A DNA stretch of 64,000 nucleotides from Ischnura elegans (GCF_921293095.1 NW_025791658.1:1550001-1614000), one strand, 5' to 3'. Shown: positions 1-11,262, counted from the stretch's first letter. Program-made: numbers and translations. The notes: generated by a model from the letters alone, not told the origin.

Positions 1-290
1 AATGCTTTGCATGATTTTTATTCAGTGCGGCGCTTATAAATTGTTTGAATAGTTAGTCGTTATTTGAGTAAGGAAATTTAGTGATGCAAAAAAACATCGC
101 CTTTCGTCTGGATTTATGCTTATGTTTATCAGATAGATGTTTATCTGTCGCCGCACCACTCCTGTTCCTGTACATCTGTTCGCAACAGGTATATTGGCTA
201 TTATTTGCTCCACCTCCGGTAAAGCGACAATTCGCTATAGCGAGTGTTTATTAGTGCACCGTGGGGTGTCGTTATATCGAGGTTGCACTG
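1..290 (+). mobile_element. right half of a pogo/Tigger-like TIR element
   Basis: This stretch is a close match, by eye, to the right part of the element at 13136-13875. The match runs through the shared start AATGCTTTGCATGATTTTTA and the GTAAAGCGACAATTCGCTAT segment. It ends in GAGGTTGCACTG followed by TA, the expected right end for a CAGT..ACTG element inserted at TA. The left half lies outside the window. No transposase reading frame was seen, so it looks non-autonomous. Confidence 0.7.
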
Positions 291-461
291 TACATACATT
301 GATTCTTGCTACTTTCTTTCTGGTAGCCCAGAATGTATGATTTAAGTTCCAGAGAACTTTTCATAATTTGATTCAAAGCCAGGATACCCTTTTGACAGTT
401 GGAATTAGTGTGAACGCAACTGGCTGTTATTTAGACAGTGTTTTGTTTTTCCTTCTAATAG

Positions 462-3400
462 GTTTGCTCGATCAAGGAGGAGCCGCAAGAGTCGGAGATT
501 GTTGAGATTCCTGTCGAGCCAGAAGTCTCCATCAACGAGGAACCGAACGAGGTGATTATATTTTGATCATGAATTTGGTATTTTGCAGCCCTCCATTTAT
601 TTTTAATTACATACCAATCAATGGCAAAATCTCTGTTCCTTCGGTGAACACATTCCAACGAAAACAAGCCTTTTTAGGTTTGGCTTTACATTTTTGTCTG
701 AGCTTTTGTGACATCCCGGACACCCCTGGAAGGCTACGCTAATGGGAAAGGGGAAGTACACCGAAAGAGAGAGGGGGGGAGGGAACTTAACGTTGCCTTA
801 TGTACATACCCACACTAGTTTGTCCCTGAAAAAACCTATTTAGTATTAAAGGTATTGGTGTAATTTCTGCAGCTGTTTTTATTACAATGATTTGTGATAT
901 TAATGATTTTCACAACCCTGAAAAACTCACTGCTTATTTTGGAGTAGTACCATCAGTTTCTCAGTCCAATCAGCAATTTACTATAGGAAAAATCACCAAA
1001 CATGGAACAAAAATGGCACGTACTTCTTTAGTACAGTGTACCTGGTTTGCTATACGTTACAGTCCTTACTTGAAAAGCTTTTATGAACATATAAAGGAAA
1101 AGCGTGGTTCTGCTAAGGCTATTATTGCAGAACCACGCTGAGACAATATAAGTGGTTTTCCTCTTTGTTCAAAACAAATCCTGTGGTCAGAAATAATAAG
1201 TCATGTGTATAAATAACAAGTTGGTAATATCGTTAGAATCGAAATACATTATCGATAATCGCACCAGTGCACATCATTTCTGCGCAGAAAATTTGCCGAA
1301 ATCATTCACCATGTAAAGTGGTACTGACATATGTATTTAATTTGAATGATCATTCGAATGAAAGTTCCCCGTGTGAAGTGGTCTTTAGGGGAACCCGTGA
1401 GGTTAGGCAACACTGCTCCACGAGAAGATTCACGATGTTCACTCATCGGAGGTCTGAGAGCGACTCACTGAGGCCACGCCTACTGTATACTGATTGGCCA
1501 AAGGCAAAGTCCCGTGACGGGAAACTAACCCTCCCCTAATCCCCACTTGCTTAAACCACACCAGCTCACCAGCAAAAATATAATGAACAGGAAGGAGTCA
1601 ATGGGGAAATAGAGTAGTTTCCTTCATCAAATAAAACGAAAGGCATTGATTGCGATTCGTTACCCACCATTACTGTATTTATAATATACAAATTATTTGG
1701 TTTTAGAAATACCGGTTTACACGAATGGCAATGGTCCATTTTTATCCTCATTCGAAAAGGGCCAGATTGGCGCCCATGCGATGCCACTCCACGTGACGTC
1801 ACAGGGACCTAGTTTCTATACGAGAAGATAGGAGTTATACATCGTCTGAGGTTACCAATGCATGCATGAGGCACAGAGCCCAGGGAAACATATCTTAATA
1901 ATCCCCTAGCAGCAGGGTACTCAGCTACCCGCTAGCAGCCTGCGTCGTATCAGCGCTCAACTCGCCTCAAGGTCACCTCACAGGGCGGCACCGGGGACCA
2001 GAAATACGTCCTACAGAGAAATTTCCCGGCATTCATACTTACGCGTCGCGTTTTCGCGCGCTTGAAAATTTTCACTTCTCATTTATTCGCGAAAAATAGA
2101 TACGGTCATTTAAAAATCTAAAAGCGTGAAATACGTACTCCAGGAGTAATAATCTTTCGATTTAGGCAATAAAAAAATTATAGGAAACCACCCTATTAGC
2201 ATTTAATGGTGCTTGAGGCACACTATCTGTGCAGCCCCAGATCAAGAAGATGGACTCATGGCCATCTGAAGAATGCCAGGCCACAGAGGAGGAGGAATTG
2301 ACAAAACAGAAACGTACAAAACAAAACAGATGTAGTGATAGTCATACAAAAAGTTTTCTCTATTTTTCAGGCATCACGTGACCCCATGTTCACCCCTCCC
2401 CCTTTATCCACCTATGCCGATTCGATTGATTATTATCCATCCTTACTGGTGGAATATTGATTTGTCAGTAGCATTCCTGTCATTAAAATTTAAGAATGGA
2501 ATGGAATAAAATAAGAAAGATGATTATTGATTGATTGATGAGGCGTTGGGGGATCAGCTCCCAGGGCACTTAGACCTGTGGGTCCGTTGTGCTAACCACC
2601 GACAACTGAGCACCCAAAGAGGCCTATGTCCTTAGCGAAGGACAAGAGGTCCCCAATGGGAAGATCCCTTACCTCCTTGGGCTCTGTAAAAGGTTAGCCC
2701 AGGCGTCTGTATCGAGTCCTCATGATTGCGGGGCACTCGCATATTAGATGAGTGGTTGTTTCTTCTCCCATCTCACACTATCTGCACCTATCTTAGTCTG
2801 TTACCCCCAGTGGGTGCATATGTCTCATTACATGATAGTGTCCCGTAAGCAGGCCTACTACCGTCTGCACTAGTCTTCTGTTCATAAGAAGAAGTCTTCT
2901 CTCGAGTCTAGGAGAGAGCTCTCCTATAATGGTTTTAGCCTGTCGTAACCCCGGTGTTTCTCGCCAGATTTTTGAGTGTTGGGTTGATCCCCACACTTTG
3001 ATTGCAGCCATCCCCATTGAGGGGGCAAATTGCACAATTGGTTCTGGGCCAATTGGGTTCTGTTCAGCGCTGGCCTTAGCCAGTTCATCTGCCTTCTCGT
3101 TTCCAGTAATACCTGAATGTCCCGGTACCCAGAAAAGTTCTATTTTGCAACGGCTGCCCAAATTATTGAGTGCTTTGTAGCATTCAGCCAATAGCTTGGA
3201 CCTGCACCAAGGTGAGTTCAGGGCTTTAAGAGCAGCCTGACTATCGGTGCATATATGGATCAGTCTCTTGTGGAGACCTGTCTCCTCAATATCGTGCACT
3301 CAGGTTAGGATAGCAAACATTTCTGCCTGAAACACTGTGGCATATCTTCCTAGGGGGACATATATGCTCCTAAGGCGAAGATTATTAAGTGACCCTAAAA

Positions 3401-6400
3401 GTAAACAGTGGAACTTGGTTAGTACATTCCTCTTCCGCACGTTTTCCTCCTTAACACGGCAATTTCTCTCGGTCTCTGTACCATCTGAACAAAATACATG
3501 AAAAACTATTTGGTTAGTATGTTTTAAATAGTACGCTCATTTACTTACATGACGACACAACCCACAAGTTGTTTCCTAGTATTTTCTGAAGGTGTTTACA
3601 CCTTGTAATTCACAAGTTATTTTATTATTACAGTAAAACCTCTTTACATCTTAATGGAGGGGACCAAAATTTGGGCAATTTGATGTATTGGAGGTTCACT
3701 ATAGAGAGGTTTCAGTGATAGGCACCATTTTTTCATATCCTTTGGAAATGAAAGCCTTTACTGTCTTTTAAACCATTATATTTATGAGTTTAAACAAACA
3801 TGCATGCATAAGTGAACATATATTCATTGTTTAATTATTAAAGAAAGTGAGTAGTATCGCATGATTTTTTCCATGATTCGGGAGAAAACGATGTGATCTC
3901 TCTTAATTCAACAGTCACTTAAAATGATTATGATTGTTGGATACCTTTTTTCTTATTTACTGTTAGGTATGCTTTCATATGGAACAAAATGGCCACCACT
4001 AATGGTTAACGTGAAAATTACAGCACATAAAAAGTGTATGAGAAAAAAAATAAGGGTGAAACATTTATCGCTGAAAATGTCATTCCATGTACGTAATCGC
4101 AGCTGCATTAATAGTATCTAGTTGTCTCGGTACGATTTGCGGAGGTAGTTAGGCTGTCTCGTGGGTGTCTCCTTGGTATGATAAGTGGAGTTTTTATGAG
4201 ATAAAGAGGTTCACTACAAATAGGATTGCCTATAAATTTACATGTAAATCTGACGGGACGGTAGGGGTGGTATGAAGTATGGAGGTTTATGATGTAACGT
4301 GGTTCCCAACATAGAGGTTTTACTGTAACAGCCATTGATCTTCTAACATTCATCCCACATTTCTCTTTCTACGCGCGAGTGTTGTGGGAGCAGACGACGC
4401 TTTGGGTCTCCATGTGAAACTTAATGCAAAAATATTTGATCACGGCACTAGAAAGCAGACAACATTTGACAAATGTGTTAAGAGAATTTAAACTGAAGAG
4501 TATAAAAAACTGCTTATAATAACCTTTGAATGTCTTATTAATTGTGGTATCAATATTGATGTATTCATCGATATGGAATCATTCCGAGAGAGTATATGGG
4601 TCGTGCCGGAATTTATGGTACAGGAAATGTTGCCCAATTTCGATGATTTTTTATCATTTTCCACGAGTAGTCTGTGAGAAAGAAGAAATGTCCTAGGTTA
4701 ACTTGTCCCCTTAATACATAAACGACAAATCTTGGGAGAATGAAGACGTTTGTCTGTAATATCCTCGGGGAAATCTGTGTAAACATTGTGATTTTAATTC
4801 ACATGGTAGTTTTTTGGCAGTTCAGCACTAATTTTCTTGATTTTTAAAGTGAAAAGATATATTGAAAGCGATCCTAAAAGAACATCGGATCAGGGTTGAT
4901 TGATTTAAATCACTTTGATTTAAATCATGATTTAAATCACAATTTAAATCACGATTTAAATCATAATTTGATCTATATGTTTGATTTTTAAAGAGTCAAG
5001 AAAAGGAAGCTGTAAGTGTATAATTTTGATTTTTATTTCTTAATTAATACAATGAATCGACAGTTATCAGCACAATGGTGGCTCTTAAGTAGAATTATTG
5101 ATACTGTAGGAATGCATGTAACATGAAAATTTAAATAAATGGCTTTGGTTAGAATACTATAGTGTATCGGTTGAAAAAAAATTGTTTTCTGATTTAACTT
5201 CTAAGCGTAGGCACCATACAAAGTTGCAATTACAGAATTTTTCTTAACTTCGTATGCTTTAGAACCGCATAATATAGCACATTTGAGACTTCCAATGGTA
5301 ATTTTATATTATGCTGGCGTAATTTTTAATTTGATACCATTGGCATTTCCATAGTTCTCTCCCCTGATTGACTAAATGTTGTATTGAGTTTAGAGTATGT
5401 TGCCTCTTATTGTTTCTGCAAACGATCATTCTCCAATATGCTGCCCAAATAGTTAGTTTTGCAAATAACTGAATTTTTGATGAATGAAGAATCATAAAAA
5501 TCTCATTTAAATCAATAAAATCCAATTTGAATCAAAAAAATCAACAAAAATGATTTTTTTTTTAATCAGGATTTTTATCAACCCTGCTTCGGATAGTGAT
5601 AGTAATTATGATGACTTTTCCACAAACTACAATTACCCCGATTGCTATTACTGACTTCCCTGGTTAGCACGTATTCCTGGATAGTAATTTCATTTTTTGT
5701 GGTCCCTTCAAAAACGTACCGAAGAAGTTCTACAATATTTCGATAAAATTGTAAAATACAAAAAAATTGTAAGATTTCTAACATGATCAAAAAACACTTA
5801 TGAAGGTAATGTTCACATTAAGAAACAAAATTAATTATCGAAGTACCTTCTAAATATGCCCACAATTAACATGTGATGGAATTCCTCAACCTCCTAACTG
5901 TAATGCTTTCAAAAATCTTTAAAAACTATTTGAATGGAAGGATAATTAGAAAACTTTTATAATGCTCTGAATACTGTTTCAAATACTGATTTCATAAAAT
6001 TCAGTCATTTAGCCGTTGATTTAACAAGATAAAATATTTCCTGCCTATGGCCTGTATTCTTAGTGGACCCTTCAGGGCCAACCGACCCTGGATACGTCAT
6101 CAGCCCCTACATAAACCGATCTCGCCTTACATACGCCACATCTAGCCCTACAATTTGGCCATTTTTGGAACTGATCGGGCCCTACTTAATGTTTGGTACC
6201 CGAACCAGCCCTACAACCTACAAAAACATGGCGGCCAAATTTCATCTGCTGAACACTTCGATTAAAGAATGTACCGTATAAGCACGTGTAAGAGGCGCAC
6301 CTTTTTTCCCAGACATTGCAGCCGAAAATGGGGATGCGCCTCTTACACAAACATCTTATCTCCCCCCTCCCCTTCACCGGTCGCAAGTTCAAGGGGAACT

Positions 6401-9290
6401 GAGTGGCCTTGGTTTTCAGCGTGAGTCAGTCATCTGAAACCCTGGGTCAAAATCAAGCGGCAGGCAGGGTACTTTCTCCCTTAGTGACGTATTTTTTAAA
6501 ATGCTCCTGTTTGAATTTCTTGCAAGCATCGCGCCGTCACGTCGCTACCCCAGAGGTGAACATTGAAAAGATCGCGCGGGGTGATTCGCACCGGAGTGCA
6601 CACTAAATTTACTGCCACGAGTGGGCATCCCGCGGCATTTATACTGCATAGTGTAATCGCTTATCAAACGTATAGGAATGCGTAGTTTTGAATGACATAC
6701 CTGGTCAATAGTCAACATCTGTCTTGCCGAGCAATTTGTAAAATAACATTACGCTGAGGACCTGATTTTCCAAAAATCATCTTCAGACGCTAATATGAGG
6801 ATTTTTGCAACTGAAAATCATATTGGTGTCAAAACCTGCGGTTGAAAAAATTCGAACGAGTGTGTTCATTGTTGGACTAAATGGTGGATAGAAGATATCG
6901 GAAATGCTTATAAGTGAAGAGCGCTGAAGGAGAGGTCGAGGGGAAGGAGCGCGCTCCCTCCCCTCCGTATTTCAAGCTACGAGGCTATGAGCGAAGGAGC
7001 AAGGGAAGAACACGTCCGATCTTGCTTGTGATGTCGTTGCCTTTAATGCGAAGGGGCGAAGGCGCAGCAATGTGATATACGCAGTTTGCGTTGCGTGAAG
7101 TTTCTAGTCCGTCTCGTCTTGTTTGAATGAGCTTATGCTACGCTTGTTTCTTCCAAAATTGTGCTGTTTGGACTATGTTGAATATTAGTAGCCTTGTTTT
7201 AGCTATAAATCTTTGTGTCAATCAATTAGAGCTAAAAAAAAACTTAAATACTGTCAGATATACTTCGCGTTAGGTCTAATTCTTTTTAGAACCTCGTGCG
7301 TGTCTTACAATTGCTGAAAGATATCGAGATATCTCCGAGCTCAGAAGGTGACTCACCTAGCATTTGACCTCCAGAAACTCGGAAAATTGAACCTGGTAGA
7401 CTGAAAAAGGTTAGTTGGTGAGATGGGGTAGGGATGAAACACGTTTCCATTGCTCTCCTGTAACTTGATATTTTCCTATTTTCCTGTGGAGTCTCGGAAA
7501 GGAAAAAAACGGCCGAGGCATTGGCTGATGGAGGGCCGAGTGTAGTTCCGTTAGGCCCCTTGCACACACACCGATTATGGACGGCCGGTAAAATATCGGC
7601 CGATATTCTACCGGCGAAGTGATGCTTGCACACAAGCCGGATTTTTACCGGTCAAACGATATGTTGCTATGTTTTTGAGCCGGCGCCAGCGATCCACAGT
7701 GACAATGGCCGGCAGCTAACCGGCATTTTGCCGGTGCCGGCGCGTGGTCGGTACGTGTGCAAGCTCCAATGCTCTCCCATTGTTCACTTTTGGAATGTGG
7801 ACGGCCTATGTTTTACCGGCCGTCCAAAATCGGTGTGTGTGCAAGGGGCCTTAAATCTTCGACGTGGTTATTATCCTACGGCGCTGAGATTGCCCCGATT
7901 GTTGTCCAATCTCTTGGGAAGGTTCATGCTATGTGCCTGTCGTGTTTTGCCTTAAAATTTTCCACTGCTGCAATTCTATTGCAATACTTCTGCGAGAGCT
8001 TTTAAAGAAAATTGTTCGTGAGTAGGACAAGCAACGTAGAGCTATGGCGGATGCAAAGAGAGGATCGGAACTCTTTCTACTCCCTCTTATGCCGCTATTA
8101 CCGCCGCAGTTATCAAAATTTCCTCTTTCAAATAGTACTGAAAGAGGAAATTTTGATAACTGTATAAATTCCAGGCATACGTATGCAACACCGCATGATA
8201 GGATAAAAAAAAATGCCGCAAAATTTTTTTCTTTATAGCTTCGATCCTCAAAATAGGGGTGCACCTCTTACACACGCTTATGCGGTACGTTACAATTGAT
8301 ATTAAGGTTACTTACAATTGATACTCTCCCATAAACCATTTTAAAATGTTCAGTAACACAGCAGAAAGGTAATAATACTACCACATTATACCCATCAAGT
8401 GAAATTAATAATAAACTTGGCTGAAGTATAACAAGTACAATATAATGTGGTATACATCACTTTGTTTCTGCGGATATATATATTAACACCGATTTATCTC
8501 GTTTATTTACCTTGAGCCGTTTGCCATACAATACTCCCAAAAATTATCGCACGTCTTTTCTTAGTTTCATAGGTAGTTCCCATTATGCCACCAGAATGGG
8601 AAAGTGGCGCTGTGCCATCATGTACGTCTCTCAGAGAAGTTGACGACGGAATTACCCCCCACCACTTTTGTAGGGTCGACTATGAAACGCATGTAGGGGC
8701 CTCTAGTTATGTAGGGACGGATATGTTGGGTCGTCTAAGAATACGGGCCTAAATGTTGATTTGAGAGAAAAAGCTGACATTTTTATGGAAATGCCCTGCT
8801 GTCTGAAATTTAATTTCAAAAGGGAACTATCATTTTTTTTGGTAGTGTGCCAACGATCAAGTTTTGGGGAAGCAAACATACAGAAAGAAGAAAAAACCAG
8901 GTACCTACATGTACAAATCAAGGAAGAGGAAGCGTATATTCTGCGGCTACAGGAATAAAGCTCCGGAGAAGAGGTATTGCTCGCTTGTTTCAAACTTATT
9001 TTATTGCTGATATTGATAATTCAATGTGTTTACCCATCTTATAGCTAGCATCCTGGTAGTGTTTTGGTAATGAATAAATTGATATATTTTATAGTGACCC
9101 CAGAGATGAAGCGGATTTGGGTCCACAAGAAAATCTGCCGGCCATAAAAACAAGCGAAAAACCTGATGCACGAATAGCCCATGAAATGCCGGAAGAATCG
9201 ACACCACTCCCCATTCCGCCTTCATTACCAATGCCAGATTGCAGCCCCTCGGAAGACGAAATTGTTTCTCAATATACTCCACTGACATAG
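462..9290 (+). CDS. three-exon gene model, acidic IKEEP protein with basic segment
   Basis: Exons are 462-551, 8846-8973 and 9095-9290. Each has an AG before it and the first two have GT after them. Phases fit: exon 1 is 0/0, exon 2 is 0/2, and exon 3 supplies the one missing base. Exon 1 encodes 30 residues starting VCSIKEEPQESEIVEIPVEP, with an IKEE sumoylation-type motif common in arthropod zinc-finger and BTB regulators. Exon 2 is basic (YRKKKKPGTYMYKSRKRKR). Exon 3 is acidic and proline-rich and ends at TAG TAG (9288-9293). A good donor (CAG|GTGAGT) follows at 9324, in phase with the candidate exon at 15085, so the stops may instead be a lesion. The true start is not visible and probably lies upstream of the window. 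Family not identified. The 121-bp intron 2 and phase agreement are the main support. Confidence 0.5.
830..1165 (+). pseudogene. IS110-family bacterial transposase, C-terminal fragment
   Basis: The open frame 830-1141 reads through SIKGIGVISAAVFI, DINDFHNPEKLTAYFGVVPS and GKITKHGTKMARTSLVQC to GSAKAIIA. This is the order of the Transposase_20 (Tnp) domain of the bacterial IS110/IS116/IS902 family: helix-hairpin-helix-like GIG, then SP-KL-AYFG-VPS, QS(N/G), G-ITK-G, R-SLVQ, then AK-IIA. The catalytic serine of this family is expected in the QSN segment, and a serine is present. The N-terminal DEDD domain is absent. The frame stops at TGA after AIIAEPR, where the family continues with a basic helix, so the end is frameshifted or truncated. 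It lies inside a 8.3-kb intron and between ordinary eukaryotic repeats. I read it as a dead relic of lateral transfer; a bacterial contaminant joined in assembly is the alternative. Confidence 0.8.
1166..1609. other. unassigned intronic sequence
   Basis: No gene or complete element was recognised. It holds a short palindrome near 1340-1357 (TTGAATGATCATTCGAA) and a GC-richer patch around 1380-1530 that is open on the plus strand but has no coding signature. Confidence 0.4.
1610..2195 (-). repeat. TIR element family B, copy 1
   Basis: The ends are AGAGTAGTTTCC on the left and GGAAACCACCCTA on the right, imperfect inverted repeats. The interior matches, in reverse orientation, the copies at 17810-18805 and 31551-32201, including CTCCAGGAGTAATAATCTTT and the TAGCAGCAGGGTAC block. 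No coding frame was seen. It is a non-autonomous DNA-transposon-like repeat; its superfamily is not clear because the target duplication cannot be fixed. Confidence 0.6.
2196..2539. other. unassigned spacer with simple GATT repeat
   Basis: Nothing coding was recognised. The stretch near 2520-2540 is a short GATT microsatellite, which is probably the 3' tail of the minus-strand LINE fragment that follows. Confidence 0.4.
2540..3495 (-). pseudogene. LINE ORF2 C-terminus: RNase H and zinc knuckle
   Basis: The minus frame 3299-2793 encodes HICTDSQAALKAL, FWVPGHSGITGNEKADELAK and LLTGHYHVMRHMHPLGVTD. These are the RNase H motifs (TDSQAAL with the catalytic Asp; VPGHxGIxGNExAD with the active-site His and Asp) and the post-RNase H segment of I/Jockey/R1-type LINEs. 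Upstream to about 3495 the homology continues (DGTETE; LGRYATVFQAEMFAIL) across an in-frame stop. Downstream a CCHC-like block follows (CRxCEMGEETTTHLICECP) in a shifted frame. The rest of ORF2 is missing, so this is a 5'-truncated, decayed copy whose 3' end is the GATT repeat. Confidence 0.85.
3631..4325 (+). mobile_element. TIR family A element (pogo/Tigger-like MITE), 695 bp
   Basis: It starts CAGTAAAACCTCTTTACATC and ends with the inverted GAGGTTTTACTG, flanked by TA on both sides (3629-3630 and 4326-4327). Further copies are at 16197-16895, 21702-22395, 22723-23724 and 29575-30278, with partial ones at 15732-15988 and about 52080-52160. CAGT termini with TA target sites fit the pogo/Tigger group. 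No transposase is encoded. Copy divergence is modest, so the family was amplified in bursts. Confidence 0.8.
4328..4882. other. unassigned AT-rich sequence
   Basis: No coding frame, RNA gene or repeat ends were recognised here. Confidence 0.4.
4891..5586. mobile_element. hAT-type MITE with ATTTAAATC arrays
   Basis: Ends are CAGGGTTGATTGATTTAAAT on the left and the inverted TTATCAACCCTG on the right. Flanking 8-mers CATCGGAT (4883-4890) and CTTCGGAT (5587-5594) differ at one base, an 8-bp target duplication typical of hAT. Just inside the left end is an array of AATTTAAATCA-type units. No transposase frame was seen. Confidence 0.75.
5595..6048. other. unassigned AT-rich sequence
   Basis: No gene or repeat boundary was recognised. 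Open frames here are short and have no family resemblance. Confidence 0.4.
7554..7850. mobile_element. PIF/Harbinger-like MITE, 297 bp
   Basis: It begins GGCCCCTTGCACACACACCG and ends with the inverted CGGTGTGTGTGCAAGGGGCC, flanked by TTA on both sides (7551-7553, 7851-7853), the 3-bp TWA duplication of PIF/Harbinger. The arms continue with GGACGGCCGGTAAAA-type sequence, and the interior is rich in CCGGC words. No coding capacity. Confidence 0.85.
8108..8161. repeat. perfect 23-bp hairpin, 8-nt loop
   Basis: Arm 8108-8130 (AGTTATCAAAATTTCCTCTT, then TCA) is the exact reverse complement of 8139-8161, with the loop AATAGTAC. An exact palindrome of this size in decayed transposon sequence is notable. 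It could be a small-RNA precursor or a palindromic mini-insertion. Confidence 0.85.
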
Positions 9291-9363
9291 TAGTGTTGTG
9301 CACAGACCAGAACGCTGTCTCAGGTGAGTTAATGATGTATGTACTCATTATTTATTCAATTAA

Positions 9364-9680
9364 CCTTTTTACTGCCACCGGGCCGATGTATCGCCCCTCG
9401 CTGGTTCAGCGAAAAGTACCTGGGGCCGATTTATCAGCCAGAATTATTTCACTTTTTTTTCGTGATTATGGCCATTTCAGTGGCTGCAATTTATGTAAAC
9501 CCCCATAATCTATCTATGGTTATAAGATCTAAATGTTTCTTAAGAATTGGGAAAAAATGTAGACATGTTGAATAAAATTAAGTATCTGAAAATTGTTAAA
9601 ATCTGAAATGTTGCAAATTCCGGAAAATAGCCTTGGCAGTCTTCGTACATTCCACCCGAAATGGGCTGGCCCTAAAAGAG
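9364..9680. mobile_element. TTAA-flanked MITE, piggyBac-like, 317 bp
   Basis: TTAA occurs at 9360-9363 and 9681-9684. The ends CCTTTTTACTGCC and, inverted, CTCTTTTAGGGCC are imperfect TIRs of the CCYTTT type found in many piggyBac relatives. No transposase inside. The short TIR similarity leaves some doubt. Confidence 0.5.
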
Positions 9681-9684
9681 TTAA

Positions 9685-10194
9685 AACATACATTTTTTCT
9701 TTATTGCATTTGAAAAATTATCAGTAAGATTGAGTGAAACTGTGGCTGGACAATTAAGTTCTTCGTCGAGTGTATGTATATTTATTTGTGCCCTTCAAAA
9801 AATTGTCCTAATAAAGCAAAGTGTGTACTGATGAAATTGTGTCCTTGGTAAAGAATACTGGCTTGTAGAAAAGTAAGCTAAATCATGGATGATGAGGTTG
9901 ATAAATTGTAAGTAAACATTCTTTGCAAGAAAAAGCTGGTAAAACCAATTTATTTGATCAATGATTATAATGTTTGAAAATAAAAACACTTTTGATTATG
10001 AATAACTATAAGGGTATCATGCACATCCCGCCCGAAATGGGCTTGCAGTGAAAGGAATATCAAGGGCATATCCATGATGAAAACTACAGGAGGGCATTCC
10101 GAGGTCGTTCAAGTTGGGACACAGAAAAGGTTACGAAACCAAAATTTGCTACGTATTAATTTTGCTATTTGGTGATTGTTTTTCGGGTTCATTC
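9685..10194. other. unassigned sequence
   Basis: No gene recognised. A short CGCCCGAAATGGGCTTGCAG near 10030 resembles the right inner part of the MITE at 9364-9680, so a fragment of the same family may lie here. Confidence 0.35.
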
Positions 10195-11166
10195 CGCGTT
10201 GACTCACGTTTTGCGGACGACATGGCCACGGATTTATCTGCACACGTACATATATTTGATCTTTTTGCCATGATGACACATTGACCTTAAGGCTGTACCA
10301 AAGCCGGAAGACTGGTAACCAAAGTGTTCATTAACACTTGCGAAAATTCAGACTCTTCTTAACTTCTCTGGCATCCTGGTCCCTCTATTTTCCCACCCAC
10401 AACCTTTCGAGCTCCGACTCGGCGCTCATCATCAGGGCTACTGGATGCTGTGATACGGGAATGGGCCTGCTTATATGCTGCCCTCCCCCGGTCAGGTTCC
10501 TCGGGATTGGCTGGTAGTTTCCCGCCTGGTGGGGTTGACTCCGGATTGGTCCGTCCGTCGTATCGTCCCTTCCCTGTATTCGGTCAGTTTTTTTAGAACG
10601 GGTTTCCAAGTGCTGCTAAGGGAATACCCTGAATCGCGATTAAAGTTCTTCCTCTCCAGTTTAATTTCGATGGCCTCTTTGGTGAGACGGTCCCAAAAAC
10701 TTATGGCATGACAAAATATCTCTGTTTTTTCGAATTGAATTTTATGGTCGTGTTCGACACTATGCTCAGCAATGGCAGATTTTCCTAGCTGACCAAGCCT
10801 CAGATGCCGCTTATGTTCTTTAAGCCTGGTTTCGATGGTGCGGCCAGTTTCTCCAATGTATGCCTCACCGCACTCGCAGGGGACACGGTAGACACCAGGA
10901 ATCTTGAGACCGGCTGGGTCCTTCGCTCGTACCAGCTGTTCCTTCAATTTCATGGGAGGCTTGTGGATGGTCTCGATGTTGTGCCTCCTGAGTATCCTCG
11001 AAATCTTCCCCGAAACTGTTGAGACATAACTGCCCCGAAACTGATAGGTGACGTCGCGAGAGATAGCACTTTCATTGCTACGTTTGAATTCACTGTCGCG
11101 GCTAATAGTTTTTTTAGTTAGTTTTAAAAGTACAAATGTATTTGAAAATGGTGTAACAGCCGACAC
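10195..11166 (-). pseudogene. Penelope-like element 3' part with GIY-YIG endonuclease
   Basis: The minus frame 11166-10492 (224 aa) contains GVYRVPCECGEAYIGETGRT, RLKEHKRHL, SAIAEHSVEHDH and, near its end, ERKNFNRDSGY. This is the GIY-YIG endonuclease domain (GVY..YIG, Arg, His) with the CxC motif and C-terminal tail of Penelope-like reverse transcriptases. The RT domain is absent, and upstream residues show only the RT-EN linker. The downstream segment 10220-10480, with the CTCATCATCAGGGC motif, resembles a Penelope terminal repeat, and part of it recurs at 12845-13133. Confidence 0.85.
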
Positions 11167-11262
11167 TGGTAATAAAATAGAAACTCTGTGAATTTTGTGG
11201 AAGTAACAAAGTGTTTTTCATTATTAAACTTAAAACCGTGAATAAGCCGAGAATTTAGTATA

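Larger units (their letters stand above)
6274..8285. mobile_element. TA-flanked TIR element, CCGTATAAGC ends, 2.0 kb
   Basis: The left end (CCGTATAAGCACGTGTAAGA) and the inverted right end (CCGCATAAGCGTGTGTAAGA in reverse complement) form about 30-bp TIRs flanked by TA (6272-6273, 8286-8287). A second copy of the inner TIR segment occurs near 6338-6353. No transposase was seen. It hosts a PIF-like MITE at 7554-7850 and a perfect hairpin at 8108-8161. TA targets suggest the mariner/pogo side of the IS630 group. Confidence 0.7.
6050..8749. mobile_element. outer element with GGCC-GTATTCTTAG ends, split by a later insertion
   Basis: GGCCTGTATTCTTAG near 6049 is matched in reverse by CTAAGAATACGGGCC at 8735-8749, which is followed by TAA. 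Such GGSCYGTATTCTTAG ends are typical of PIF/Harbinger/ISL2EU-type elements with TWA targets, although the left TAA is not intact (CTAT). Both arms continue with similar GACCC and CCCTACAT blocks. The interior is almost wholly occupied by the TA-flanked element 6274-8285. Confidence 0.5.

Noticed and set aside
887..1141. IS110 relic as an expressed or domesticated gene
   Set aside because: Only part of one domain, closed by stops on both sides, no splice sites around it and the N-terminal catalytic domain absent.
4891..4975. CRISPR-like array of ATTTAAATC units
   Set aside because: Units are short, without spacers, inside the end of a hAT MITE in a eukaryotic genome.
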